Source: Bacillota bacterium (GTDB taxonomy: Bacteria > Bacillota > Clostridia > Lachnospirales > Lachnospiraceae). Taken from it: a DNA stretch of 48,146 nt. Location: positions 1 through 48,146 of the forward strand of contig JAEZOB010000050.1 of assembly GCA_023414355.1 (NCBI GenBank), in the 5' to 3' direction. The translations under genes and the position numbers were made by a program. Of the stretch, positions 16,882-25,229 are shown piece after piece. The notes under the pieces were generated by a model that was not told the origin of the DNA, made no database searches, and saw only the letters and a list, made by a program, of their open reading frames with translations. Within the stretch, counting starts at the first letter, position 1. The number at the start of each line of letters is the position of its first letter.

Positions 16882-17511
16882 TTATGCCAGCCGGAGTAAT
16901 TCTTTAAAAAACTGCTTGGTATTGCTGTTAAGGCGTGTGGGTTCTTGTGTAAATGGAACAGCCCATATCCTATGGCGTGTCTCTTTTACTAATCTTGTTA
17001 CCATTTTGTCATTCGCCTGGGGTATCAGATAATTCCAGGTTTCACTGCTACGAAGTGTCTCATATCTGTCAAGAAAGGAATACAGCTTCAGAATATCCCA
17101 TTCAGAGCGTCCTGTTACTACCGCTTTCAGACTACATCTTAAGAATTCTTCCCGACTTTCCGAAAGCTCAGAGCCAAAGTCTATAATGATATACTCGTAA
17201 TCCTCACCCAGAATATCGGCGATCCGTTCGGTACTCATATTCTTGAAGAAGGAAATATTGTGAAAGCAAAAGTAGGCACTCTTCTCAGTACTCCATTCAT
17301 ATACCGTCTGTATCAGGTCCAGATCTTTATGATGATTGCACTCAATCAACGCTGTCCTTCTGCCAAGCTCATTCCCGAGGTAGAAGGCTAACATCATAGC
17401 AGTATATGTTACCCCCATACCTGCGCGTGTTCCGATCAGTCCGATTACTTCCCGAACCTTTCCACTGCCTTCCATCTCCAGCTTTTTTAGAAGCATAGGC
17501 TTACGATTCAT
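16882..17511 (-). CDS. MinD/ParA-like protein with degenerate P-loop
   Basis: A 209-residue protein with the outline of a MinD/CpaE-type ATPase but a broken Walker A: GTRAGMGVTYTA (about 26-37) replaces the usual KGGVGKT, so both lysines are missing. YEYIIIDFGSEL (about 106-117) matches Walker B. The start is the ATG at 17511, with GGGGG 7 nt upstream, overlapping the kinase stop by 11 nt and so translationally coupled. The whole protein parallels the C-terminal third of the upstream kinase: G-x5-GVT, YxxxxxDxG, a G[RS]xxW[DE] block, and a [LV]P[FY]xxxP...FFxELL ending. No nucleotide hydrolysis is expected; a scaffold or regulatory role tied to the kinase is inferred. Confidence 0.75.
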   Translation of the reverse strand: MNRKPMLLKKLEMEGSGKVREVIGLIGTRAGMGVTYTAMMLAFYLGNELGRRTALIECNHHKDLDLIQTVYEWSTEKSAYFCFHNISFFKNMSTERIADILGEDYEYIIIDFGSELSESREEFLRCSLKAVVTGRSEWDILKLYSFLDRYETLRSSETWNYLIPQANDKMVTRLVKETRHRIWAVPFTQEPTRLNSNTKQFFKELLRLA

Positions 17512-18910
17512 TGTGATACCCCCATCCAGACTTTCTTCCCTTTCCAAGAATACTGGTTTTACACTTTAGTCCAAGCAACTCACAAAAAAATTCCGATTCC
17601 TTGCTCACGTTATGTCTTGCATAAGGGTCCGGTTCATACGGAAGCCTTCTGCAATTCCTCTGTCCCATATTTTTGCTCACCTGGCGAAACTGTCTGCCAT
17701 CCAGAAAGTTAAATAAATATGTAATGTCTTTATATTCTGCTGTCATACTTAATACCTGTTCTGAATGCTGCAGTTCCCAATCCTTTGACCCTAATATAAG
17801 AAGCTTTCGATCCGCCTTCAGGAAATCATAAAGGTTATCCTTGCTCAGGCAGCCGTAATCCAGCACCATTACCTGATATCCTGATATATTCTTTGTCGGT
17901 ATGTCCTGTGTGGTCATTGGTATCCCTTTTACATCGTATATTCCCTCCTGAACCGAAACCTCTTCGTAGCGTTTCCTAATCTCATTTACCTGTCCGCTGT
18001 GGTTCTTCTCCAGGTACATACAGTCTTTCCCTGCCTGAAGAAAGTATTTACACAAACGAATTGACAAATGTGTTACTCCCACTCTTTGCTGACTTCCGGC
18101 TACTGCAATTGATAGAACCCGACCTGATTCCATAGTGCTCCGGCTCTTTTTCCAAAGCGCTGATAATTGATGATTTAATTGCATAGCCGTAGCGTATCTC
18201 TCGGCAGGATGAAATTTGAGGCAATGGTTAATAATATTTTTTAACTGCCTGGAGCAGTCACTTATCTGATCGATATTACCTAAATCAGCTGTATTGACAG
18301 GATGGCTTCGACCGGTAGCCATAAAATACATCAGCATACCAATTCCATATACAGTACTACGACTGTCAATGCTTTCCTGCAGATATAATTCCGGAGCTGC
18401 ATAGCCTTTTGTTCCGCATATTTTATTCATTGCAGACAGTTCATCTTGGTAAATTGCGCTCCCAAAATCGACCAGCTTCAGACTTCTGTCCATTACAAGG
18501 ATGTTCTCGGGTTTTAAGTCAATATAGAGAATCGGTCTGTCTACCTTATGCAGATAATCAATGACATCACAGATTTGCATAGCGTAAAAAAGCAGCTGTT
18601 CCTCTCGGATTGGTCCCTTTGACACAACCAGCTCCTTCAGGGTAATCCCCTCCAGATATTGTTCGACAATATAGGAACTTTCTTCATCCTCCTCAATATC
18701 ATAAATTATAGGAATGCAGGAATGTTTCAGGTTCTTTAATAATAATGCTTCATTTCTTTGTAACTCGTATAAGGGATGTTTTTTAGATATACATTTGATA
18801 GCACGATAAGAATTTAATTTGATGTGTTCGGCCAGATAAACCTCGGCAGTGCCTCCTCTGCCAAGAAGTCTTATGATTCGATACTTTTGAAACCAGATTT
18901 CCTGCTGCAT
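17501..18910 (-). CDS. soluble Ser/Thr protein kinase fused to a pseudo-MinD domain
   Basis: A 469-residue protein. Residues about 8-250 are a Hanks-type kinase: G-loop LLGRGGTAEVY (15-25), Lys39, Glu54 in helix C, catalytic loop YIDLKPEN (129-136, with Tyr-Ile in place of His-Arg of HRD), DFG (148-150) and APE (172-174). All catalytic residues are present, so it should be active. There is no membrane segment and there are no PASTA repeats, unlike PrkC. Residues about 265-455 are a MinD-like domain with a defective P-loop, GSQQRVGVTHLS (272-283). AGGAG precedes the ATG. The next gene is a free copy of that domain. Substrates are unknown; a chromosomally encoded signalling pair is inferred. 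Confidence 0.82.
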   Translation of the reverse strand: MQQEIWFQKYRIIRLLGRGGTAEVYLAEHIKLNSYRAIKCISKKHPLYELQRNEALLLKNLKHSCIPIIYDIEEDEESSYIVEQYLEGITLKELVVSKGPIREEQLLFYAMQICDVIDYLHKVDRPILYIDLKPENILVMDRSLKLVDFGSAIYQDELSAMNKICGTKGYAAPELYLQESIDSRSTVYGIGMLMYFMATGRSHPVNTADLGNIDQISDCSRQLKNIINHCLKFHPAERYATAMQLNHQLSALWKKSRSTMESGRVLSIAVAGSQQRVGVTHLSIRLCKYFLQAGKDCMYLEKNHSGQVNEIRKRYEEVSVQEGIYDVKGIPMTTQDIPTKNISGYQVMVLDYGCLSKDNLYDFLKADRKLLILGSKDWELQHSEQVLSMTAEYKDITYLFNFLDGRQFRQVSKNMGQRNCRRLPYEPDPYARHNVSKESEFFCELLGLKCKTSILGKGRKSGWGYHNES

Positions 18911-19109
18911 TCTCTCCTTTCCTATCAGTTTAAATTACAGAACCAAGTCATATCTATATTATAACCAGATAATGGAAGCAAATCAATATTTTTATCCATG
19001 TCTAAAATCACGATTTTTTACTCAAAATTTGTACGATTTGTCACTTCCAATTGTCAGAAAATCTGGCGATTTTTACGTATCATTCATACAAATTTCATAA
19101 CTAGATATA

Positions 19110-19138
19110 TTGACTTTGCCTGTGATTTAAATTATACT
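19110..19138 (+). promoter_or_regulatory. mecA promoter
   Basis: TTGACT (19110-19115) and TATACT (19133-19138) with a 17-bp spacer. This is the only feature seen in the 301-bp gap between the divergent kinase and mecA genes. Confidence 0.65.
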
Positions 19139-19211
19139 TTTTTTACACCGATGGATGGATTTTCGTATGTACGTGAATCGTTCCTGTTTAGTACAGAAAG
19201 GGGTGTACTTT

Positions 19212-19985
19212 ATGAAGATAGAAAAAATCAGTGACAATCAAATCAGATGTACCTTGAATAAAAGTGATTTAATAGACCGAGAGCTGAAGATAAGCGAGCT
19301 CGCTTATGGAACAGAAAAGGCAAAAGCATTGTTTCGCGATATGATACAACAGGCTTTTTATGAATTCGGTTTCGAGGTTGATGATATTCCTTTAATGATT
19401 GAAGCCATTCCAGTATCCACGGAATGTCTTATTCTGGTGATTACCAAGGTAGAAGACCCCGATGAGCTGGATACCCGTTTTTCCAAGTTCTCTTCATTTA
19501 ATGTTCATGAGAATAATGAAAAGTCGGACTCAGATGAGGATTCCTACGCAGATGAAATTATAAATTGCTTTGACCAAATGGAGGACGAACTAAACGAGGA
19601 TGTAGAAGATAATACCAAGGATGATGCTTTGGATACCGTGGAAGCTCCGGAAAGTGAGATTTCCTCTAAACCCGGTGTTCATGTTTCCACCAACCTGACT
19701 AAGATATACTCCTTCCGCTCTCTGAAAGAAGTCACTGGACTGGCTTATATCATGGTTGGAACCTATAACGGATCCAATACGCTGTATAAGAACCCCGTGA
19801 ATTCCACTTACTATCTTGTGATCAGTATTTCCGGACATACACCGGAGGAATTCAATAAGGTATGCAATATTATTTCTGAATATGGTAAGGTAGAGCGTTC
19901 TACTTATGCAAGCTCCTCTTACTACGATGAACATTATGAGGTTATCGTTAAGGGTCATGCATTACAGATACTTTCGGTAATGTAA
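19212..19985 (+). CDS. mecA: adaptor protein MecA
   Basis: A 257-residue MecA adaptor, which delivers substrates to the ClpC/ClpP protease and controls competence or sporulation factors in Bacillus. The N-terminal substrate-binding domain begins MKIEKISDNQIRCTLNKSDL and contains LFRDMIQQAFYEFGF. An acidic linker (about 95-150, rich in D/E) leads to the C-terminal ClpC-binding domain with IYSFRSLKEVTGLA (about 165-178) and YYLVISISGHTPEEF. I chose the ATG at 19212 (AGGGG 8 nt upstream) over the longer frame. A strong terminator follows. Confident. Confidence 0.92.
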   Translation: MKIEKISDNQIRCTLNKSDLIDRELKISELAYGTEKAKALFRDMIQQAFYEFGFEVDDIPLMIEAIPVSTECLILVITKVEDPDELDTRFSKFSSFNVHENNEKSDSDEDSYADEIINCFDQMEDELNEDVEDNTKDDALDTVEAPESEISSKPGVHVSTNLTKIYSFRSLKEVTGLAYIMVGTYNGSNTLYKNPVNSTYYLVISISGHTPEEFNKVCNIISEYGKVERSTYASSSYYDEHYEVIVKGHALQILSVM

Positions 19986-20063
19986 GTAAAGGTGTTCAGC
20001 AATCTACAATGTCACAGATTATAATACCCTGACCGGGTAGAATGAGTGCCCACGGGCATAAAT

Positions 20064-20095
20064 AAAGCGGGAGAACGATACATTCTCCCGCTTTT
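20064..20095. terminator. terminator between mecA and the DUF1858 gene
   Basis: GCGGGAGAA (20067-20075) pairs with TTCTCCCGC (20083-20091), followed by TTTTATTTTATTT. The A-rich left flank lets it work for the convergent minus-strand gene too. Confidence 0.9.
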
Positions 20096-20102
20096 ATTTT
20101 AT

Positions 20103-20303
20103 TTATTCTCCGACTTCTGCAGCGATACGCTCCATAAGGTCTTCAGGATCTAAGCCATGAACCATAGCTGCTTCCTCTAAGGTCTCTGCCTGCGCGGACG
20201 GACATCCGAGGCAGTGCATGCCTATATCTAATAACACAGGAATGATGCTCTGATCAACTGAGATTGCCTGTGCAATTGTCATGTCCTTTGTAATCTTAGC
20301 CAT
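20103..20303 (-). CDS. DUF1858 domain protein with CxxC motif
   Basis: A 66-residue protein of the DUF1858 (hybrid-cluster-protein-associated redox disulfide) family. It starts MAKITKDMTIAQAI and carries the typical GMHCLGCPSAQAETLEEA with two cysteines three apart, followed by a DPEDLMERI helix. The cysteine pair is likely to form a reversible disulfide or bind metal. GGAGG precedes the ATG. It is about 270 bp from a divergently read ferredoxin, suggesting a redox link, which is inference. Function in the cell is not established. Confidence 0.85.
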   Translation of the reverse strand: MAKITKDMTIAQAISVDQSIIPVLLDIGMHCLGCPSAQAETLEEAAMVHGLDPEDLMERIAAEVGE

Positions 20304-20504
20304 TGTAATTCCTCCTTAATAATATTATTGTTAACCTAGACAGAAAGCACTGCTTTCCATAAAGTATCAATCAACTAGGATAGCTACCCGATTTTTTCGT
20401 TAGCTTAGCCATAATTATATTCCATCACTCAGTTATCGTCAAGCCTGTAAATTCGTATGAGTTAGCAGGTTTTTGACCAAATTGTTGATTCTCTTAATTT
20501 CGTC

Positions 20505-20533
20505 TTGCATTCTTGCTTTACATATATTAAAAT
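20505..20533 (+). promoter_or_regulatory. ferredoxin promoter
   Basis: TTGCAT (20505-20510) and TAAAAT (20528-20533) with a 17-bp spacer, 36 bp before the ferredoxin start. Confidence 0.55.
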
Positions 20534-20568
20534 GTAATCGATTGCTATGAAAAGGAGGTTGTTTGACA

Positions 20569-20736
20569 ATGGCATATACAATTAGTACTGATTGCATCAG
20601 CTGCGGCGCATGCGCTGATACCTGCCCTACCGGATCAATTTCCGAAGGAGCAAGCCAATATGAAATTGATCCCAATACATGCATTGATTGTGGCGCATGT
20701 GCAGATACATGCCCTACAGGCGCAATTTCAGCATAA
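20569..20736 (+). CDS. 2[4Fe-4S] ferredoxin
   Basis: A 55-residue clostridial-type ferredoxin that carries electrons at low potential between enzymes such as pyruvate:ferredoxin oxidoreductase and hydrogenase. Two near-identical halves each hold CxxCxxCxxxCP: CISCGACADTCPTGSIS and CIDCGACADTCPTGAIS, enough for two [4Fe-4S] clusters. AAAGGAGG lies 10 nt before the ATG and a promoter lies at 20505-20533. Length equals that of classical Clostridium ferredoxin. It stands alone as a single gene and ends before a long foldback hairpin (20750-20852). Very confident. Confidence 0.95.
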   Translation: MAYTISTDCISCGACADTCPTGSISEGASQYEIDPNTCIDCGACADTCPTGAISA

Positions 20737-20749
20737 GTAACGAATACAT

Positions 20750-20852
20750 AGAGGCTGTTACAAAATAACTTCTAGGCATCTTCCTCAGTTTATATCATCA
20801 TTCTCTAATGATACTTCTGAGTAGGATTAAATGTTATTTTGTAACAGCCTCT
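20750..20852. terminator. long foldback hairpin after the ferredoxin gene
   Basis: Perfect 20-bp arms, AGAGGCTGTTACAAAATAAC (20750-20769) and its complement (20833-20852), enclose 63 nt holding smaller pairings (CTCAG/CTGAG and ATCATT/AATGAT). It lies between the convergent ferredoxin and MerR genes and probably terminates both, though the T-run is inside the stem. Its size and perfection also fit a small mobile palindrome. Confidence 0.65.
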
Positions 20853-20860
20853 TTGATTCT

Positions 20861-21619
20861 CTATATGTATACGCGGTTTTTAGCGAAAAATTTAGACTTC
20901 TTTCTTTTATGCTTGTCCGTCGTGGCTGCCGCCATCATCCTGCTTTTCTGATAGTCCCGCAAAGTTGCGTCAAATTTACGATATCGTTCCTCTTCCTTCT
21001 CCTCCTGAAGCCTCATCAGATAATTCATTTCCCGGATTACACCCTCGGTGACATTCCCGCTGATTTCCTTTGAAATTATTTCATTATTTTCTTTCAAAGC
21101 AGACAGGAGGATATGCTTTAGCACAACACCAAACCGGTCCATCTTCGAGCCCTGTTCCTCCGGTAGTTCATGCGCCTGTTCCATAATCAGGCTTGTCTCA
21201 TTCGTATTCTCATTCGTATTCTCATTATTTTCCTCCATGTATTGCATCTGCTCCTCTCTGTTCTCACTATTCTTTAACAGCTCCAAGCCTGAGACTAAAC
21301 TGTTTGATACCGCATGGTCTGTCATCGCTGTATCGTATGTAGTGATATCCTGTCGAATTGTTTCCTGCAAAAGTACATCCTGTATATCCGCTTTATCTAT
21401 GTCAGATAAAAGCATTTTGATGGCCTTGAGCTGAAAGCCATTTTTAATCATATGCTTTACCCTTTGAAAGAGCTCAATATCCGATTCTTTATAGTAACGC
21501 TGATCCATCTCGTTTCGGGAAATCGGTAGTTCCAACTGTTTTTGCCAGTACCTGAGAACATGGGCTTCAACACCGACACGTTTTGCAGTTTCTGATATCA
21601 TATACCTAACTTCCTCCAC
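20861..21619 (-). CDS. MerR family transcriptional regulator
   Basis: A 252-residue DNA-binding protein. The MerR-type winged helix is at the N-terminus: YMISETAKRVGVEAHVLRYW (about 6-25), then LPISRNEMDQRYYKESDIEL and FQRVKHMIKNGFQLKAIKMLL. The middle is acidic and low in complexity (NENTNENTNET), then a coiled-coil-like helix (LMRLQEEKEEERYRKFDATL) and a basic C-terminal tail. No effector-binding cysteines are seen. I chose a GTG start at 21619 because GGGAGG lies 8 nt upstream; the frame extends to 21655 with no such site. It resembles chromosome-anchoring or coat regulators of the RacA type in layout, but this is a weak resemblance. Target unknown. Confidence 0.8.
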   Translation of the reverse strand: MEEVRYMISETAKRVGVEAHVLRYWQKQLELPISRNEMDQRYYKESDIELFQRVKHMIKNGFQLKAIKMLLSDIDKADIQDVLLQETIRQDITTYDTAMTDHAVSNSLVSGLELLKNSENREEQMQYMEENNENTNENTNETSLIMEQAHELPEEQGSKMDRFGVVLKHILLSALKENNEIISKEISGNVTEGVIREMNYLMRLQEEKEEERYRKFDATLRDYQKSRMMAAATTDKHKRKKSKFFAKNRVYI

Positions 21620-21727
21620 TTGTTTTACCTCCCACGGTTTGTAATTATTTTCCACTTTTTACATTATAACATAGCAAACATCAAATGCAATATGATTTCC
21701 ACATTTTTACATCTAACTTATCGACAC

Positions 21728-21762
21728 AAAAAGGGGAAACCCCAAAGGAGTCTCCCCTTTTC
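21728..21762 (-). terminator. terminator of the MFS transporter gene
   Basis: Arms AAAAGGGGA and TCCCCTTTT enclose 15 nt and are followed by a T-run on the minus strand, 20 bp after the transporter stop. Confidence 0.8.
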
Positions 21763-21782
21763 TACAGTACCTGTAGGATGAT

Positions 21783-23048
21783 CTATGATATTACGTTTTC
21801 TGCGACATTTCCTTCGCTTTTGCGCTTTTCGAAGCTTCCAAGCAGGAACATGGAGAAGGCTGCTACGAGTGAGATCAGGAATATTACCGGCCAAACATTG
21901 GTCACACCTTTGGATGCAACAAAACCTCCCATGATATAAGGGGCAATTGCTCCCCCGGTTCCGGAGATAATTCCTATGACAGAATTAAATCGTCCCCGAT
22001 GTGTGATTGGTGTATGATTTGCTATATAGACACCGATATTGGTCGCATTAATGATTTCTCCGACAGTCCAGATTAGCGTGGACACAACAAACATCCAGAA
22101 GTTTTGTGCGAAAAATAGCATCCCAAAGCCTATTGCGAAGAATATCCCCGCAATTGACACATTAAACACCGGACGTAATTTTCTGGTCAGCAGGGTGATG
22201 ACCGTAGTCAACAGAATTACTTCAACGCAGTTGATTGCACCAAAGTAACCAAAGTACTCAGCCCCCAGATTATCTCCGAATATCAGCTTTGATTGTAGTG
22301 GAAGGCTGAAGTTCGTCTGTGCATAGGCGAAGGAGTAAAACATATCAAATACAGCAAAAATCAGTAATGCGGGTCTTTTTAACATTGCAGCAATCAAACC
22401 GCCCTGCTCTGCTTTTTCATCGGAACGTTCTTCTTCAAACAGATCGGCATCTTCCTTCTCAGGCTTAGTCTCTTTCACCAAAAAGAATAGCAGTGATATA
22501 GATAACAGAGTTGTCGCTGCATCTCCCAGAAATAATAGCTTCATATGGTTGTTGAACAAAACTCCCGCGATTAACATTCCGATCGCAGCGCCGACATTCA
22601 TTCCCATATACAATAGTGAAAAAGTAGCCTGACGGTTCTCCGGCAGTGTCAAATCATTCATCATCGCTCCACTTGCCGGATGTGACATGCTGATGAAAAA
22701 TGATGAAAGAATTAACAGCCAGGGTATGTACTGAAAACCATTCGCGTAATCAATCAAAAAAGCACAGGGTATATAGCAGAGAGCTGCCAATCCCATAAAA
22801 CCGATCATGATTTTCTTTCTTCCCATCTTATCGGCCAGCTTTCCTCCAAGCAGAGAACCGGGTACCTGAACTGCAGCACCTATTAGAAGAAACAGTCCCA
22901 CAGTCTGTTCTCCCATATGTCCTCTGGAGGTTAATAATAATGTCAGATAAGGATATACGAAACTACCTGCAGAGTTTACCACTCTTGCAAAGGCAATTAC
23001 ATATACACTTTTCGGTAATCCAAAGTATGTCAGTTTTGTGTGTTTCAT
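21783..23048 (-). CDS. MFS transporter
   Basis: A 421-residue major facilitator superfamily protein with about 12 membrane helices, most similar in outline to drug or sugar efflux members of the YfmO/MdtG kind. Motif A between helices 2 and 3 is clear: GGKLADKMGRKKIMIGFMG. Helix 1 carries ARVVNSAGSFVYPYLTLLLT. The long central loop between helices 6 and 7 is acidic (EDADLFEEERSDEKAE). A GGGAGGGG site lies upstream of both an ATG at 23048 and an in-frame TTG two codons earlier; the ATG is preferred. A near-consensus promoter lies at 23108-23136. Substrate cannot be predicted. Confidence 0.85.
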   Translation of the reverse strand: MKHTKLTYFGLPKSVYVIAFARVVNSAGSFVYPYLTLLLTSRGHMGEQTVGLFLLIGAAVQVPGSLLGGKLADKMGRKKIMIGFMGLAALCYIPCAFLIDYANGFQYIPWLLILSSFFISMSHPASGAMMNDLTLPENRQATFSLLYMGMNVGAAIGMLIAGVLFNNHMKLLFLGDAATTLLSISLLFFLVKETKPEKEDADLFEEERSDEKAEQGGLIAAMLKRPALLIFAVFDMFYSFAYAQTNFSLPLQSKLIFGDNLGAEYFGYFGAINCVEVILLTTVITLLTRKLRPVFNVSIAGIFFAIGFGMLFFAQNFWMFVVSTLIWTVGEIINATNIGVYIANHTPITHRGRFNSVIGIISGTGGAIAPYIMGGFVASKGVTNVWPVIFLISLVAAFSMFLLGSFEKRKSEGNVAENVIS

Positions 23049-23107
23049 TTCCAAAGAACTCCCCTCCCTTTCCTGTTCTCAGCAAACGTTTTACGAGTTA
23101 AGTAACA

Positions 23108-23136
23108 ATTGTAATCAAGTGTACTTCATTTGTCAA
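23108..23136 (-). promoter_or_regulatory. promoter of the MFS transporter gene
   Basis: TTGACA (23131-23136) and TACAAT (23108-23113) with a 17-bp spacer on the minus strand, near consensus. The remaining 23137-23371 up to the dnaB stop shows no gene and no clear terminator. Confidence 0.8.
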
Positions 23137-23371
23137 ACAATTTATAGGAAAGAGCAATTTATGGCAAGTAATCACAAGTATGCATTCAGAATAAATTTGG
23201 TACATTCAAATTTCGGATCATTCTGGTACTTTCAGAATGATTTTCATACTCAAACTAATCGTAAACCCATCCTTAATTAAAAAGAGGACTTTACTTAACA
23301 GGGATTATATCAATAGTCACTGGTACTATTCTCCCTTTGTAATGCCCTCTTTCTATGTATTCTTATCAAAT

Positions 23372-24700
23372 TTAATGTTCCAGGTTAGCAAACTTTGTGT
23401 ACTGGGCCTGCCATGCAAGCTTCACTGTTCCAACCGGACCGTTTCTCTGTTTACCAATTATGATCTCCGACACTCCCGGCTCCTCTGTATCTTTATTGTA
23501 ATAATCATCTCGATAGATGAACATTACTACATCGGCATCCTGCTCGATCGCGCCTGACTCTCTAAGGTCCGAAAGCATCGGACGCTTGTCCGGGCGCTGC
23601 TCCACCGCACGGCTGAGCTGGGAAAGAGCGACCACAGGACAATTAATCTCTCTGGCAAGAGATTTAAGTGATCTGGAAATCTCTGAAATCTCCTGTTGTC
23701 TGGACTCTGATTTCTTGCTTCCGGACATCAGCTGTAGGTAATCGATGATAACCATCCCGAGATTCTTCTCCAGCTTCAGTTTTCGGCATTTGCTTCGCAG
23801 CTCACTGACTGAGATTGCCGAGGTATCATCTATTACCAGATTGGAATTTCCTATAATTCTTGCACTCTCCATCAGGCTGGCCCAATCCTCCCCGTTCAGG
23901 GAACCGGTTCTGATTGCCTGGGAATCCACTCTTGAGTTCATGGAAAGGATACGCTTGACCAGCTGGTCCTGCGACATTTCCAAGCTGAAAATGGCAGTTG
24001 TTACATTAGATTTTAGAGCAACATATTCCGCTATATTAAGGACAAATGCAGTCTTACCCATGGAGGGTCTTGCAGCAATCAGAATAAGGTCCGACGGCTG
24101 GAAGCCTGCTGTCTTATAATCCAAATCGTAAAAGCCTGTTGCTACTCCGGTGACACTGCCCTGATTCTTCGCGGCAGCCTCTATACTGTCAATCGTTCTT
24201 AGTACTACTTCCTTGATATCTGAAAATTCCTTTGTTCCACGGTTCTGAACAATATCAAAAACCTGCTTCTCCGTCTTCTCCAGAATGCTTTCCAGCTTTT
24301 CCTTATCCAGATAACAGTCGTTGGCAGTTTCTTCAGTAACCTTAATTAATCTGCGCAGTACTGCCTTATCCTTCACAATTTGAGCATAATATTTTACATT
24401 GGCGGAGGTAGGAACGGCAGTTACCAAATCACGGATAAACTCGAGGCTGCATACCTGAGGAGGCACATCCTTTTCCTTCAGTCTGTCCTGTAAGGTAATC
24501 AGATCCACCGGTTTACCTTCGTTATAGAGTTCCACCATGGTGTCGAACAGAATGCAGTATTGCTGTTCATAAAAGTCCGTACCGGTAATAAGCTCAGAAG
24601 CCGATACAATAGCATCCTTGTCCATAATCATGGAGCCAATGACGGATTGCTCTGCCTCCGCACTGTGGGGAAGTATTCTTTTTATAAATGATTCATCCAT
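23372..24700 (-). CDS. dnaB: replicative DNA helicase
   Basis: A 442-residue DnaB-family hexameric helicase that unwinds DNA at the replication fork. The N-terminal collar domain begins LPHSAEAEQSVIGSMIMD (about 10-27). The RecA-like motor has Walker A ARPSMGKTAFVLNIA (about 210-224), Walker B MVIIDYLQLM (about 313-322), the SRSLKSLAREINCPV helix, and the QLSRAVEQRPDKRPMLSDLR signature. GGAGG lies 9 nt before the ATG. It is the third gene of gdpP-rplI-dnaB, a gene order conserved through Firmicutes. Confident (called dnaC in Bacillus). Confidence 0.96.
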   Translation of the reverse strand: MDESFIKRILPHSAEAEQSVIGSMIMDKDAIVSASELITGTDFYEQQYCILFDTMVELYNEGKPVDLITLQDRLKEKDVPPQVCSLEFIRDLVTAVPTSANVKYYAQIVKDKAVLRRLIKVTEETANDCYLDKEKLESILEKTEKQVFDIVQNRGTKEFSDIKEVVLRTIDSIEAAAKNQGSVTGVATGFYDLDYKTAGFQPSDLILIAARPSMGKTAFVLNIAEYVALKSNVTTAIFSLEMSQDQLVKRILSMNSRVDSQAIRTGSLNGEDWASLMESARIIGNSNLVIDDTSAISVSELRSKCRKLKLEKNLGMVIIDYLQLMSGSKKSESRQQEISEISRSLKSLAREINCPVVALSQLSRAVEQRPDKRPMLSDLRESGAIEQDADVVMFIYRDDYYNKDTEEPGVSEIIIGKQRNGPVGTVKLAWQAQYTKFANLEH

Positions 24701-24752
24701 TTAAGGTTTCCTCCTCGCAGAATCTGACTGCCTGCTTTGTATATCATCAGGC

Positions 24753-25199
24753 TTAGATAGCCTCAACCTTTACCTTCAGTTCTGCGGTTACCTGTGGATG
24801 TAGCTTTACCGGAACTGTATAGGAGCCTGCATTCTTAATGGGATCGGAAAGCTGAAGCTTCTTCTTATCAAGGTCCAGATTGAACTGCTTCTTTGCTTCC
24901 TCTGCAATTTCCTTCGTGGATACGGATCCAAAAGTCTTGCCGCCTTCTCCTGCCTTGATTGAGATCTTAATGGTAAGCTCCTCCAGCTTCTTTCCGAAAG
25001 CTTTGGCTTCCTCCAAAATCTCCTTCTGCCTCTTCTCCTCCGCAGCCTTTTGCATATTAAGATCGTATAAATTCTGTTTTGTTGCTTCCAGTCCAAGCTT
25101 TTTGGGTAAAATGAAATTGCGGGCGTATCCGTCATTAACCTTAACAACCTCACCCTTCTTTCCCAATGCTTTTACATCCTGTAATAAAATAATCTCCAT
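24753..25199 (-). CDS. rplI: 50S ribosomal protein L9
   Basis: A 148-residue bL9. The N-terminal rRNA-binding domain starts MEIILLQDVKALGKKGEVV, with VNDGYARNFILPKKLGLEAT as the family signature. A long central helix (about 40-75) leads to the C-terminal domain with AGEGGKTFGSVSTKEIAEEA. AAGGAG precedes the ATG by 8 nt. It lies 30 bp after gdpP and 52 bp before dnaB, the usual arrangement. Confidence 0.97.
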   Translation of the reverse strand: MEIILLQDVKALGKKGEVVKVNDGYARNFILPKKLGLEATKQNLYDLNMQKAAEEKRQKEILEEAKAFGKKLEELTIKISIKAGEGGKTFGSVSTKEIAEEAKKQFNLDLDKKKLQLSDPIKNAGSYTVPVKLHPQVTAELKVKVEAI

Positions 25200-25229
25200 C
25201 TGTCTCTCTCCTTCACTTTTCGAATCGTG

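Noticed and set aside
16603..16902. About 100 open codons on the plus strand opposite the end of the pseudo-MinD gene
   Set aside because: No start codon or ribosome binding site, it overlaps an inverted repeat and the 3' end of a better-supported gene, and one such open frame is expected by chance in a window this size.
20439..20684. Minus-strand frame opposite the ferredoxin
   Set aside because: The plus strand encodes a perfect two-cluster ferredoxin in the same place.
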